A stretch of 64,000 nucleotides of DNA from Oscillospiraceae bacterium (GCA_018110905.1 JAGBAZ010000046.1:1-64000), one strand, 5' to 3'. Positions 31,794-40,958 are shown, counted from the first letter of the stretch. Numbers and translations: made by a program. Notes: generated by a model not told the origin, from the letters alone.

Positions 31794-32573
31794 TTAATCC
31801 TCCGTGATTATTTTATAATTGCGCTCAACGTTTGCCGGCTTCCAGCCATAGGAGCGGTCGGAAAGATCCATTCCCGGGGTGTAAACCGGTTTTGCGCTCT
31901 CTTTGAATTCTTTAAGTCCGGTGCCGTCCGCGTGTCTGTTCATGGGACAGCAATCGGTGCAGCAGTCGCAACCGCAGATGAATCCTACTTTTTTGATAAG
32001 AGCCTCGTCTTCCGGAGTAAGTTCCTTTTTCATCTGGTTTATATATGCGACGCATTTTTCCTTTTCATATCCTTTTTCGGAAAGTGCGCCTGCGGGACAT
32101 TCGCGGATGCATTTTCCGCAGTCGAAACAGGTTCCGACGGATTTTTTGGATTTTGCAAATTTTCTGGTGGTTATGATTTCGCCTATGGCACAGCGGGTAC
32201 CATATTCCTTGCTGATGAGAAGGTTGTTCTTTCCGCGGACGCCGAGTCCCGCAAGAACAGCCGCTCTGACTTCGGCAATGGGAGAGGAATCCACAAAAAA
32301 CTTGAAAGTCTCTTCCGGAAAAGCTCTGCGCAGAATTTCGGTTGCAACGGAAAGATGCTCCGCCGCAACGTCATGATAATTTCTGCCGACGGCATATCTT
32401 GCCATATTTCTGCCTTCGTTCATGCCGGTATCCCAGGGGATAAGGCATACTATTACGGACTGGATTCCGTCGAACATTTCTCTCTGTTTGAATCCGGTTC
32501 CGGGAAGGGTTTCGTTATAATCCGCAACGCCGAAAACTTCGATTCCGGCAGCTTTCATGATTTCTTCAAGCAT
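31794..32573 (-). CDS. Short QueG-like iron-sulfur protein
   Basis: 259 residues from ATG 32573, against about 380 in epoxyqueuosine reductase QueG. It keeps YAVGRNYHDV, the conserved VDSSPIAEVRAAVLAGLGVRG region with the Asp, and two cluster motifs CFDCGKCIRECP and CGCDCCTDCCPMN. The HEAT-like C-terminal region of full QueG is absent. It may be a reduced QueG or a related corrinoid-iron-sulfur reductase without the tRNA-binding part. GGGGGAA from the end of comM is the only ribosome site. A queT gene with a preQ1 switch at 57 kb suggests the cell does make or salvage queuosine. Confidence 0.75.
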   Translation of the reverse strand: MLEEIMKAAGIEVFGVADYNETLPGTGFKQREMFDGIQSVIVCLIPWDTGMNEGRNMARYAVGRNYHDVAAEHLSVATEILRRAFPEETFKFFVDSSPIAEVRAAVLAGLGVRGKNNLLISKEYGTRCAIGEIITTRKFAKSKKSVGTCFDCGKCIRECPAGALSEKGYEKEKCVAYINQMKKELTPEDEALIKKVGFICGCDCCTDCCPMNRHADGTGLKEFKESAKPVYTPGMDLSDRSYGWKPANVERNYKIITED

Positions 32574-32578
32574 TTTTA

Positions 32579-34108
32579 TCAGTTCCCCCAATATTTTCTG
32601 TCAAGGCTTCTGTATTGCAGAGCTTCCGCAATATGCTGAACGTCTATATCCTCACTGCCGTCAAGATCGGCAATGGTTCTTGCAACTTTCAAAATTCTGT
32701 CATATGCCCTTGCGGAAAGACCCATTCGCTCAAAAGCGGTTTTAAGCATATTCTGCGCGCCTTCGGTAAGAACACAGAACTGATGCAGAAAAGCCGGCGT
32801 AAGCATTGCGTTGCAGTTTATTCCGGTTCCTTTATAGCGCTCGTTCTGTATCCTTCTTGCGGCGTTTACTCTTTCGCGGATAGCGGAAGAGGGTTCCGCT
32901 TTTGTTCTGTCGCTAAGGTCGGAAAATTCAACCGGCATAACTTCAACATGAAGGTCTATCCTGTCGAGAAGCGGACCGGAAACTTTTGAAAGATATCTCT
33001 GGACCGAACCTTCGGAACAGGTGCATTTTCTGGTCGGGTGTCCGTAATATCCGCAGGGACAAGGGTTCATTGCCGCAACAAGCATAATGGAGCAGGGATA
33101 GGTAAGCCTTCCCGCCGCCCTTGAAATTGTAACGGTTCCGTCTTCAAGCGGCTGGCGAAGAACTTCCATTGCGGTGCGGTTATATTCCGGAAGTTCATCA
33201 AGGAAAAGAACTCCGTTATGGGCAAGGGAAATTTCGCCCGGTCTTGGAATCGTTCCGCCGCCGGTAAGACCCGCGGGCGAAACTGTGTGGTGCGGGGCGC
33301 GGAAAGGACGTTTTTTAACAAGTCCCGTTCCTTCCGGCAAAGTTCCGCAGATGGAATGGATTTTTGTTGTTTCAATGGATTCTTCAAAGGTCATTTCCGG
33401 AAGAATTGAGGGAAGGCGCTTTGCAAGCATGCTTTTTCCCGCGCCGGGAGGACCTATCAGAAGAATGTTATGGAAACCGGCCGCGGCAATTTCAAGGGCA
33501 CGTTTTGCCTCATACTGACCTTTAACGTCCTCAAAATCCGCTTCATAAAAATCAGAGTGATTGTTTATGAATTCCACCGGTTTAAGCGGTTCGATAACTT
33601 CATCGCCCCGAAGATGTGAAACAACTTCTGAAACGGAACCGACAGCATAAACTTCGATCCCTTCAACAACGCTTCCTTCCGAAGCGTTTCCCTCCGGAAT
33701 GAAAATTTTTTCAATACCGAGTTTTTTTGCTTCAAGAACCATCGGCAAAATTCCGGTGACCGGTTTTATGGTTCCTTCAAGGGAAAGTTCGCCTATAAAC
33801 GCACAGCCGCGGAAATCTCCTTCGATTTGTCCGTCGGCTTTTAAAATTCCGATAAGTATCGGAAGGTCATAAAGCGAACCGGCTTTTTTGATATCGCTTG
33901 GGGCAAGGTTCACAACGATTTTTCCTATCGGAAAATCAAAACCGCTGTTGATGATAGCCGTGCGGACTCTGTCGCGGGATTCCTTTACCGCAACGTCCGG
34001 GAGGCCAACAATATCAAAACCCGGAAAGGATTCGGAAAGGTCCACCTCCACGGCAACCTTATATGCGTTTATTCCAAGAAGACCCATGCTTGTGCAGGTA
34101 CAGAACAT
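32579..34108 (-). CDS. comM: ComM/YifB-family Mg-chelatase-like AAA+ ATPase
   Basis: 509 residues. N-terminal Lon-like substrate domain (EVDLSESFPGFDIVGLPDVA), Walker A GPPGAGKSMLAKR near residue 218, Walker B-like VLFLDELPEYNR near 295, zinc-like Cys set CPCGYYGHPTRKCTC near 350 and the C-terminal Mg_chelatase_C. In Haemophilus and Vibrio ComM is a branch-migration helicase for integration of transforming DNA. ATG 34108 follows AAGGGGAG. It heads a long minus-strand operon. Confidence 0.93.
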   Translation of the reverse strand: MFCTCTSMGLLGINAYKVAVEVDLSESFPGFDIVGLPDVAVKESRDRVRTAIINSGFDFPIGKIVVNLAPSDIKKAGSLYDLPILIGILKADGQIEGDFRGCAFIGELSLEGTIKPVTGILPMVLEAKKLGIEKIFIPEGNASEGSVVEGIEVYAVGSVSEVVSHLRGDEVIEPLKPVEFINNHSDFYEADFEDVKGQYEAKRALEIAAAGFHNILLIGPPGAGKSMLAKRLPSILPEMTFEESIETTKIHSICGTLPEGTGLVKKRPFRAPHHTVSPAGLTGGGTIPRPGEISLAHNGVLFLDELPEYNRTAMEVLRQPLEDGTVTISRAAGRLTYPCSIMLVAAMNPCPCGYYGHPTRKCTCSEGSVQRYLSKVSGPLLDRIDLHVEVMPVEFSDLSDRTKAEPSSAIRERVNAARRIQNERYKGTGINCNAMLTPAFLHQFCVLTEGAQNMLKTAFERMGLSARAYDRILKVARTIADLDGSEDIDVQHIAEALQYRSLDRKYWGN

Positions 34109-34210
34109 TCGCAGCTCCCCTTTCCGAAAAAAAGACAGATATAATCAATTTATTATATAACATATTAAGGCTTAAATACAAGCCCATTTTAAAAACTCCG
34201 CTTTTTTATA

Positions 34211-34239
34211 AAAAAATCCGCCGTTTCCGGCGGATTTTT
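34211..34239. terminator. Bidirectional terminator after the GNAT gene
   Basis: AAAAAATCCGCCG, loop TTTC, CGGCGGATTTTT. Confidence 0.75.
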
Positions 34240-34721
34240 CAAACGCTGAATTCAATTTTAACGCTGTTTTCGTTGTTGTTTTCATGTCCTTCGTCCCTTG
34301 CGGTAATAATTCCGCCCATTTTTTCATAAAAACCAAGGGCATTTTTGTTCTCCGGGTGACAGCCAAGATAAAATTTATCGATTCCGCTTTCCCGGCAGCG
34401 GGTACGGATAAATTCAAAAACCTTTCTTCCAATCCCTTTTCCTCTGGATTTTTCAAGAAGATAGAGCGATTGGACATAAAGCGGACTTTTATGCTGAATA
34501 ATAAGATACCCGATTTTTTCTTCTTTTTCGGAAATAAAATAAACCGAAAATTCTTCCGAATTTATCATGGAAAGATTTTTGTTATCATGGAATTCATAGT
34601 CAAATTCATCAAGCATTTTGTCCGGATATATTCCCCGGTAAGTGGTAAGCCAGACTTTTCTGCGCATTTCGGAAAGAAAGCGTGCATCTTCCGGTTTGGC
34701 AGGAACAAATTCAATTTCCAT
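34239..34721 (-). CDS. GNAT-family N-acetyltransferase
   Basis: 160 residues. Acetyl-CoA loop motif SRGKGIGRKVFEF near residue 92, and ENKNALGFYEKMGG. ATG 34721 is preferred over a GTG nine bases upstream because GGAGGG lies at a better distance from it. The start overlaps the end of the TIGR03915 gene by 11 bases, so the three genes from 36854 down form one operon. Substrate is unknown. Confidence 0.85.
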   Translation of the reverse strand: MEIEFVPAKPEDARFLSEMRRKVWLTTYRGIYPDKMLDEFDYEFHDNKNLSMINSEEFSVYFISEKEEKIGYLIIQHKSPLYVQSLYLLEKSRGKGIGRKVFEFIRTRCRESGIDKFYLGCHPENKNALGFYEKMGGIITARDEGHENNNENSVKIEFSV

Positions 34722-35571
34722 CCGTTTCACCCTCCAAAAGTCTGTTCTTAAAATCGTTCCTTATGCCCGCCGCAATTTCTTCGGCTGTTCCGAAAGAAAG
34801 CTTTGGAACAAAACCTTCTTCAAGTTCTTCCCGGACTTCCGGAAGATATTCCCAGAATCTTTTCGGCATATGTGCCCGGCGGCATGTTGGGTTATAACGG
34901 CTTGCAATGGCGATATGGCGGTAATAATTCTTCCAAAGGCCGCTGTAAAAACGATCCTCCGAACAATCCGGAATCTCAAGATTTTCCACCGGAATAATTG
35001 CTGTGCGCTTTGGAGTATGGATAAGCGCGGCCCCGTGCTCAGCATCGAAAATCATAAAAGTTTCGTTTTTCATTCTTGCGCAAAAGAAGTTTTTTATAAG
35101 CGGAAGAACAAAATGTTTCGGATGTATAACTGAAATAAGCGCGCCTTTCGAATCCGAAAAACGGGCGAATTGGCGGTGTCTTTCGGCTTCATTGCCGACC
35201 GCAACGCACATTTTATAAACGGTGCTCACCGTTTCGTCGCCGATCCTGCTTCCAATGCTTCTTCCCTCCGAAAAAGCCTTGTGGATAAAGCGTAAAATCG
35301 CTGTTTCTTTTCCTTCTTCGTCAAAAAGAAATGCCTTTTCCACCATGTTGAGCACGGTATATCCCAGTTTGTTTTCAATTCCGGTTCTCACCCGTTTCGC
35401 GTGCTCAAAATCTGTTTCGATGTAGTGGATTTTGAGCAGAGAAGGCTCCATATCATCAAAAACAACAATATCCGCGGGAATCGTTTTCATTGAAAAAGAA
35501 TCGAAAACCGCCGAAAGAAAGCCTTCGAATGTACCGTCATAAGCAAAAATCAAAATTCCCCTGTCAGGCAT
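34711..35571 (-). CDS. TIGR03915-type DNA metabolism protein (DUF4130)
   Basis: 286 residues. The N-terminus ILIFAYDGTFEGFLSAVFDSF and C-terminal HMPKRFWEYLPE match the TIGR03915/DUF4130 family, always found next to the radical SAM partner encoded upstream. Some homologues carry a uracil-DNA glycosylase-like domain, hence the proposal of DNA repair. It overlaps its radical SAM partner by 22 bases. It contains four or more GTGCTCA/TGAGCAC words in different frames. Confidence 0.82.
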   Translation of the reverse strand: MPDRGILIFAYDGTFEGFLSAVFDSFSMKTIPADIVVFDDMEPSLLKIHYIETDFEHAKRVRTGIENKLGYTVLNMVEKAFLFDEEGKETAILRFIHKAFSEGRSIGSRIGDETVSTVYKMCVAVGNEAERHRQFARFSDSKGALISVIHPKHFVLPLIKNFFCARMKNETFMIFDAEHGAALIHTPKRTAIIPVENLEIPDCSEDRFYSGLWKNYYRHIAIASRYNPTCRRAHMPKRFWEYLPEVREELEEGFVPKLSFGTAEEIAAGIRNDFKNRLLEGETDGN

Positions 35572-36854
35572 TCCCTTACCACCTCTCCCGTGAGCACCGG
35601 TTCAAAAAGCGAAAGCTGTTCCATTCCGTAATCGGTAAAACCGCCCATTCTGTTGGGCGAAGTTATCGCCCAAAGCATGCTTTCCGTTGTTTCCGGAAGC
35701 TTTTGCAAAGTTTTCCCGCTGCAGGTAATAAAAAACTTTGCTCTTTTGAGCACGATGCCGAGCCGCTTGAGCGAATCAAAATCAAGTTTCTGGCTTCTGC
35801 GGGCGCGCACTATCCTTTTTGCGCCCGTAACGCCGATTCCCGGAACGCGCAGAAGCATTTCATAATCCGCCGTGTTCACCTCGACCGGAAAATCGTCGAG
35901 ATGGTTGACCGCCCATGAGCATTTCGGATCCACCTCCGGGTGAAGCATCGGCTTTTTTGGATCTATTATTTCACTTGCCTCGAAGCCATAGAACCGCAAA
36001 AGCCAGTCCGCCTGATAAAGCCGGTGCTCACGAAGAAGCGGCGGCCTTGTATCAAGGCTTGGCAAAAGCGCATCTTCCTGGAGCGGAACATAGGCGGAAT
36101 AATAAACGCGTTTGAGTCCGTATTTTTTATACAAACTTTCTGTCAGATGAAGAATATGATAATCCGTTTCCGGGGAAGCGCCGACTATCATCTGGGTGCT
36201 TTGCCCCGCCGGAACAAATTTCGGAGTATGGCGATATTTTACAAGGTCTTCACAGTTTTCCTCAATACCGGTTTTGATAAGTCCCATAGGTTCAAGAATG
36301 TTGTGTTTCGTTTTATCCGGTGCAAGGCTCACCAAAGATTTTTCCGAAGGAAGTTCGATGTTTACGCTTACCCTGTCCGCAAGAAGACCGAGCCGATGCG
36401 TAAGAACGGGGTCTGCTCCGGGAATCGCCTTTGCATGGATATAGCCCGCAAAACCGTATTCCTCACGCAAAAGACGCAGGGCTTCTATCATATGTTCCAT
36501 GGTCCAATCCGGCGTTCCGACCACCGCGGAAGAAAGAAAAAGCCCTTCGATATAGTTTCTTCGGTAAAATTCTATCGTAAGCTCCGCGATTTCCCGGGGA
36601 GTAAAAGTTGCCCGCGGAAAATCGTTGCTTCTTCGGCTGATGCAATATTTACAGTCATAGACGCAGGCATTTGACATCAGGATTTTAAGAAGACTTACGC
36701 ATCTTCCGTCCGCGGTAAAAGAATGGCAGCAGCCGGAAGGGGTCGCTGCCCCTATCATTCCTTCGGAAGAAGAACGTCCGCTTCCGCTTGAAGAGCAGGA
36801 AGCATCATATTTTGCGGCTTCCGCAAGAATTTCAAGTTTTTCGTACATGTCCAT
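35550..36854 (-). CDS. Radical SAM protein of the putative DNA modification/repair pair (TIGR03916)
   Basis: 434 residues. The radical SAM cluster motif is CVYDCKYC with Cys64, Cys68 and Cys71; a nearby CC at 42-43 and CVS may bind another cluster. The C-terminal part holds a helix-hairpin-helix DNA-binding unit VPGIGVTGAKRIVRAR near residue 345-360. The pairing with the TIGR03915 gene is conserved across bacteria, but the reaction is unknown. The first about 35 residues are Ser/Gly-rich. AAGAGGCGG precedes the ATG. Confidence 0.88.
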   Translation of the reverse strand: MDMYEKLEILAEAAKYDASCSSSGSGRSSSEGMIGAATPSGCCHSFTADGRCVSLLKILMSNACVYDCKYCISRRSNDFPRATFTPREIAELTIEFYRRNYIEGLFLSSAVVGTPDWTMEHMIEALRLLREEYGFAGYIHAKAIPGADPVLTHRLGLLADRVSVNIELPSEKSLVSLAPDKTKHNILEPMGLIKTGIEENCEDLVKYRHTPKFVPAGQSTQMIVGASPETDYHILHLTESLYKKYGLKRVYYSAYVPLQEDALLPSLDTRPPLLREHRLYQADWLLRFYGFEASEIIDPKKPMLHPEVDPKCSWAVNHLDDFPVEVNTADYEMLLRVPGIGVTGAKRIVRARRSQKLDFDSLKRLGIVLKRAKFFITCSGKTLQKLPETTESMLWAITSPNRMGGFTDYGMEQLSLFEPVLTGEVVRECLTGEF

Positions 36855-36875
36855 AAAAGCCGCCTCTTTTATAAA

Positions 36876-37508
36876 TCAAATCTTTTTTATCGGGTGTCTT
36901 ACAACCGTTCTGCATTTTTCCGGAGAAGTTTTTCGGGGATCGGAAAGATAAATTTCGTGATGAAGTCTTTCCTCGGAAAAATCGTTTTCAAAACCGTTTT
37001 CTTCAAGAAAAGTTTCCATTTTAAGAACGCTTTCCGGTTCGGAGTCATAAGTACCGGTGTGCATTATCTGGACACAAAGCCCTTCTTCAAGCGAAAAAAA
37101 TTCCACCGCCGAACAATCGATTTTCTTTTTCTTTCCCGCTTCGGCTTTTGCCCAGTCAAATTCCTCTTCCGTAACAAAATCCGGAAGCCTTATGACCGAA
37201 ATCCATTCAAAACTGTCTTTATCGGAATAATCAACTCCGTCAACGCCTTCCTGCTTCCAAAATCCTTCCAGCGGCGGAACAACATAATCAAAATATCCGG
37301 CAATCGTGTGGCTGCCTTTATAACTCATTTTCACCGTATATGAAACTGCATAAAGAAGCCCTATGGCGTCTTTGTATCCGCTTTCAGCTTTGTTCGGGTC
37401 GCCTTTTCCACGCACCGCTGCAAAATTCATTTTAGGAATTTCCACTATCTGCGGTTTTCCTTTAGGAAGGTAAAAGTCCTTATATTCTTTTTTATAATCA
37501 AACGGCAA
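36876..37508 (-). CDS. GyrI-like small-molecule-binding protein
   Basis: 210 residues from TTG 37508, with GGAGGTG 7 bases before it; a longer frame is possible but lacks a ribosome site. The sequence MNFAAVRGKGDPN, YPL-less VSYTVKMSYKG and LHHEIYLSDPRKTSPEKCRT match the stand-alone GyrI-like/AraC effector-binding family. Such proteins bind drug-like ligands; some hydrolyse cyclopropanoid natural products. It could be part of the operon below (21 bases to the radical SAM gene). Confidence 0.8.
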   Translation of the reverse strand: MPFDYKKEYKDFYLPKGKPQIVEIPKMNFAAVRGKGDPNKAESGYKDAIGLLYAVSYTVKMSYKGSHTIAGYFDYVVPPLEGFWKQEGVDGVDYSDKDSFEWISVIRLPDFVTEEEFDWAKAEAGKKKKIDCSAVEFFSLEEGLCVQIMHTGTYDSEPESVLKMETFLEENGFENDFSEERLHHEIYLSDPRKTSPEKCRTVVRHPIKKI

Positions 37509-37657
37509 AAGAAACACCTCCGGCAGAAAATCGAACAAATGTTCTTTTTATATATTACATTTTTATCTCTTAATTGTCAATGGAAACTTATACCGAAAAC
37601 GGTACATCAAAAAATTTTTATTCTTTCAATACGCATGTTTAAAAAACGCTTTTTCCC

Positions 37658-37686
37658 TTGTAATAATGCGGTTTTTGTGGTAGAAT
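37658..37686 (+). promoter_or_regulatory. Promoter of prfC
   Basis: TTGTAA (37658-37663), 17 bases, TAGAAT (37681-37686), 36 bases before the ATG. Confidence 0.7.
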
Positions 37687-37722
37687 AATAAATTGTCTTA
37701 AATTACAATTGGAGGAATATCA

Positions 37723-39303
37723 ATGCCCAGTTTAAAAGAAGAAATTTCACGCAGAAGAACTTTTGCGATTATATCCCACCCCGACGCAGGTAAAACCACC
37801 CTTACCGAAAAATTCCTGCTCTATGGCGGTGCAATTGCCCAGGCAGGCGAAGTTAAAGGCAAAAAAGCCAAAGCCGCAACCTCCGACTGGATGGAAATTG
37901 AAAAGCAACGCGGAATTTCCGTAACTTCCTCCGTAATGCAGTTCCAGCACAGCGGTTTTTGCATCAACATTCTTGATACCCCCGGACACCAGGACTTCTC
38001 CGAAGATACTTACAGAACCCTTATGGCGGCGGACTCCGCAGTAATGGTAATCGACGGAGCAAAGGGCGTTGAGCCCCAGACCAGAAAACTTTTCAAAGTC
38101 TGCTCCATGCGCCACATTCCGATTTTTACCTTTATCAACAAAATGGACCGCGAAACCAAGGATCCTTTCGATCTTTGCGAAGAAGTTGAACGCGAACTCG
38201 GAATCGACACCTACGCAATGAACTGGCCCATCGGCTGCGGAAAAGAATTCCAGGGCGTTTATGACCGCGAAAAGAAAAGCATTCTTTTCTTCGGCGATGA
38301 AGGAAAAGGCAGAAAATCTTCCTCCGTTGAAATCGAACTCGACAACCCGGAAGTTGCGGATTACCTCGGAGAAAAAGGCTGGGAACAGATCCGCGATGAC
38401 GTTGAACTCCTCGGCGCCGGAAGAGATTTTGATATGGAAGCCGTTCAGAACGGAACCCTCAGCCCCGTTTTCTTCGGTTCCGCTTTAACGACCTTTGGCG
38501 TTGAACCTTTCCTCGAAGCCTTCCTTAAAATGACAACTCCCCCCCTTGCAAGAACTTCCGACGAAGGCGTTATCGACCCCATTGAAGAAGGTTTTTCCGC
38601 TTTCGTTTTCAAAATCCAGGCAAACATGAACAAGGCCCACCGCGACCGCCTTGCTTTTATGCGAATCTGCTCCGGCAAATTCGAGCGCGACGCGGAAGTT
38701 TATCACGTTCAGGGCGGAAAGAAAATGCGTCTTTCCCAGCCGCAGCAGATCATGGCTGCTGAACGCGAAATTGTTGAGGAAGCTTACGCCGGCGACATCA
38801 TCGGCGTTTTCGATCCGGGCGTTTTCTCCATCGGCGATACAATCACCATGCCCGGCAGAAAATTCCGCTATTCCGGAATCCCGACCTTTGAGCCGGAACA
38901 CTTCATGTCCGTCCGCCCGAAGGACACCATGAAACGCAAACAGTTTATCAAAGGCATCGAACAGATTGCCCAGGAAGGTGCGATCCAGATTTTCAAGATC
39001 CCCGGCTACGGCCTTGAGGAAGCAATCATCGGCGTTGTCGGTACTCTTCAGTTCGACGTTTTCCGTTACAGAATGCAGAGCGAATACGGCGTCGAACTTT
39101 ATATGAGCCCGCTGCCCTATGAGCATCTCCGCTTCATTCTTGAATGTCCCGTTCCCGTTAACCAGCTTGATCTTGCAAACGGAACCAAGGTCCTTGAAGA
39201 TTACCGCGGCAACCATGTTCTTGTCTTCAGCGGAATCTGGGCGCTCAATTACATGATGAAAATGAACCCGGGTCTTGTTGTTTCCGACGAACTCCGCGTT
39301 TGA
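37723..39303 (+). CDS. prfC: Peptide chain release factor 3
   Basis: 526 residues, the normal RF3 length. G1 motif SHPDAGKTT at 18-26, switch region EKQRGISVTSS, G3 DTPGHQDF and G4 NKMD mark the translational GTPase. RF3 recycles RF1/RF2 from the ribosome after termination. TGGAGG precedes the ATG. Codon bias is strong. It is a single-gene unit with its own promoter and terminator. Confidence 0.97.
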   Translation: MPSLKEEISRRRTFAIISHPDAGKTTLTEKFLLYGGAIAQAGEVKGKKAKAATSDWMEIEKQRGISVTSSVMQFQHSGFCINILDTPGHQDFSEDTYRTLMAADSAVMVIDGAKGVEPQTRKLFKVCSMRHIPIFTFINKMDRETKDPFDLCEEVERELGIDTYAMNWPIGCGKEFQGVYDREKKSILFFGDEGKGRKSSSVEIELDNPEVADYLGEKGWEQIRDDVELLGAGRDFDMEAVQNGTLSPVFFGSALTTFGVEPFLEAFLKMTTPPLARTSDEGVIDPIEEGFSAFVFKIQANMNKAHRDRLAFMRICSGKFERDAEVYHVQGGKKMRLSQPQQIMAAEREIVEEAYAGDIIGVFDPGVFSIGDTITMPGRKFRYSGIPTFEPEHFMSVRPKDTMKRKQFIKGIEQIAQEGAIQIFKIPGYGLEEAIIGVVGTLQFDVFRYRMQSEYGVELYMSPLPYEHLRFILECPVPVNQLDLANGTKVLEDYRGNHVLVFSGIWALNYMMKMNPGLVVSDELRV

Positions 39304-39314
39304 TTTTAAAAAAG

Positions 39315-39345
39315 AAAAACCGCCTGAAATGGCGGTTTTTTTGTT
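39315..39345 (+). terminator. Terminator of prfC
   Basis: AAAAACCGCC, loop, GGCGGTTTTT then TTG. Confidence 0.8.
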
Positions 39346-39454
39346 GAATTTCTTCAGTTTTATTTTATAGTATAATACTTAAAATTATATAAATAGCAAA
39401 ATTAAAATATGATAAAACGCTTAAATTCGGCTTAATTATGCGGTTTAATGAAGA

Positions 39455-39486
39455 AAACGGGTGGATATCGATCCACCCGTTTTTGC
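39455..39486. terminator. Bidirectional terminator of the XRE/zinc-ribbon unit
   Basis: AACGGGTGGAT, loop ATCG, ATCCACCCGTT with A-run and T-run at the two sides. Confidence 0.75.
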
Positions 39487-39493
39487 TGTTTTG

Positions 39494-39733
39494 TTATTCA
39501 TCAACTTTCTTTCCGCATTTCGGACAAAAATCCGGTTCTGCTGCTCTTGGATTGAACCATTCGCCGCAATGGAGACATCTGTCAAAAGCATTCTGCTGCA
39601 TAAGATTAAGAACAAGAAGCCCGACACAGAGCCAAAGGAGCCAGACTTTCATAAAAATTCCGCCGAGCAAGGCAACCGCAACAGCAGCCAAAAGACCGAT
39701 GTTAAAAATCTTTCTGCTGAGTTTATGATTCAT
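39494..39733 (-). CDS. Small membrane protein with C-terminal zinc ribbon
   Basis: 79 residues from ATG 39733 with AGGAGG before it. Two hydrophobic segments (IGLLAAVAVALLGGIFM and WLLWLCVGLLVL) are followed by CLHCGEWFNPRAAEPDFCPKCGKK, a CxxC-CxxC zinc ribbon facing the cytoplasm. It lies 16 bases after the XRE membrane regulator and is probably co-expressed. Function unknown. Confidence 0.75.
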   Translation of the reverse strand: MNHKLSRKIFNIGLLAAVAVALLGGIFMKVWLLWLCVGLLVLNLMQQNAFDRCLHCGEWFNPRAAEPDFCPKCGKKVDE

Positions 39734-39749
39734 AAAAAAGCCTCCTTTG

Positions 39750-40694
39750 TTACAATACCGCCATCGCAAAAATCGCGGCAACCGCAAGAACATTACAAAT
39801 AATAAAAGATTTTCCGAAAAAGGGTTTCGGGTTTTCTTCTCTTTTAAGTCTTCTGCTTTCCGCAAGATATCCGCCGAGGGAAAGACCGACTGAAACGAAC
39901 ATCATTCCGAGCATCGGGAAAGGTTTTGCGGTGTTGTTCTGATATCCTTTAAGCTCGAAGAAAAGCACAAAAGCCGCTATTGCTGAAAAAATCATCACCA
40001 TAAGGATAATTTCCGAAGGAAAAGCGCGTTTTGCTTTTTCCGCGTCCTTCGGATCAAGATAAATTTTATCGCCGAATTTATAACCCATAAAGAAAATTCC
40101 GGCAACGAAGGAAATTATGTATCCGAAAAGAAGAAAATATTGGATTTCAAATTCCGGAACGATCAGCGCCGTTGTCACCATTAAAAAAAGATAAGATACG
40201 GTTTCAAATCCAAGCATAAAATCAAGACCGGAAACGTACCGTTTAAGATTTTCCGTATCGTACTTTATTTCGGAATCGTATCCGGCAAGCATTGAAAACT
40301 CGCCGCTTTTGACCATTCCCCAAAACATAAGGTGGGTGAAACAATGCATCGGAATCGCAAGGATAATAAGCATTATCAGCGTTTCACCATCGAAATTTTT
40401 CGTAATTCCGCCGATAACGCAGTAAGCTGTTACAACAAGAATCGAGATAAGACAAAGAAGATGTCCGCCCGGGTGGATTTTTGCCTTCGGCTTTTCCGTT
40501 TCTTTTCCGCAAAGTTCGTCCAGAGAAACCCCGAAAATTTCCGAAAGGCGGATAAGGTTTTCCGTATCCGGGTTGCCTTTTCCGCTTTCCCATTTTGTAA
40601 CAGCCTGGCGTGAAATATCAAGAAGCTCCGCCAGCTTTTCCTGGGAAATTCCCTTTCTCTTTCTTAAATCCGAAATTTTTTCTCCAAGGGTCAT
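39750..40694 (-). CDS. XRE-family regulator fused to a membrane domain
   Basis: 314 residues. Residues 1-65 are an XRE helix-turn-helix (ISDLRKRKGISQEKLAELLD, SRQAVTKWE). About six to seven hydrophobic segments follow from residue 78 to the end. Such membrane-tethered XRE proteins sense membrane or envelope stress. ATG 40694 follows AAGGGGG at 11 bases. Divergent from the glpA-like operon, which it might control. Confidence 0.8.
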   Translation of the reverse strand: MTLGEKISDLRKRKGISQEKLAELLDISRQAVTKWESGKGNPDTENLIRLSEIFGVSLDELCGKETEKPKAKIHPGGHLLCLISILVVTAYCVIGGITKNFDGETLIMLIILAIPMHCFTHLMFWGMVKSGEFSMLAGYDSEIKYDTENLKRYVSGLDFMLGFETVSYLFLMVTTALIVPEFEIQYFLLFGYIISFVAGIFFMGYKFGDKIYLDPKDAEKAKRAFPSEIILMVMIFSAIAAFVLFFELKGYQNNTAKPFPMLGMMFVSVGLSLGGYLAESRRLKREENPKPFFGKSFIICNVLAVAAIFAMAVL

Positions 40695-40760
40695 AAAAAA
40701 TCCGCCCCCTTTCATACTTTCAGTTTACAGTATTTTACGAATTATTACAAGCAACAAAGT

Positions 40761-40789
40761 CGGCAACTTTTGGTTGCCGCCGGTTTTTT
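40761..40789 (+). terminator. Hairpin with T-run between divergent genes
   Basis: CGGCAAC (40761-40767) pairs with GTTGCCG (40773-40779), then CCGGTTTTTTT. It lies in front of the glpA-like promoter and may insulate it from upstream transcription. Confidence 0.5.
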
Positions 40790-40837
40790 TATGAAAAACA
40801 AACATAATGCGATGTTAAATATTTATAAAATTATATA

Positions 40838-40865
40838 TTGAATATTCCGTCGTTTTTGGTATAAT
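40838..40865 (+). promoter_or_regulatory. Promoter of the glpA-like operon
   Basis: TTGAAT (40838-40843), 16 bases, TATAAT (40860-40865). The leader of about 105 bases contains a full terminator. Confidence 0.75.
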
Positions 40866-40892
40866 TATGGTGTTAGAATATGCGCAACTTTT

Positions 40893-40958
40893 AAAAGCAC
40901 GAAAGGAGGCATCTGGAAAGCGTTTCGCCCGGCTGTCTTTCCTGCGTGCTTTTTTGTT
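40893..40958 (+). promoter_or_regulatory. Leader terminator (attenuator) before the glpA-like gene
   Basis: AAAAGCACG (40893-40901) pairs with CGTGCTTTT (40945-40953), with an inner GGAAAG (40915-40920)/CTTTCC (40937-40942) stem and a T-run to 40955. It lies between promoter and start codon, so readthrough must be controlled. In B. subtilis glpD is controlled by GlpP antitermination at a leader terminator, which is the closest precedent. Confidence 0.7.

Noticed and set aside
36876-37538. A longer start of the GyrI-like gene at 37538.
   Set aside because: The GGAGGTG site lies inside that extension and fits TTG 37508.
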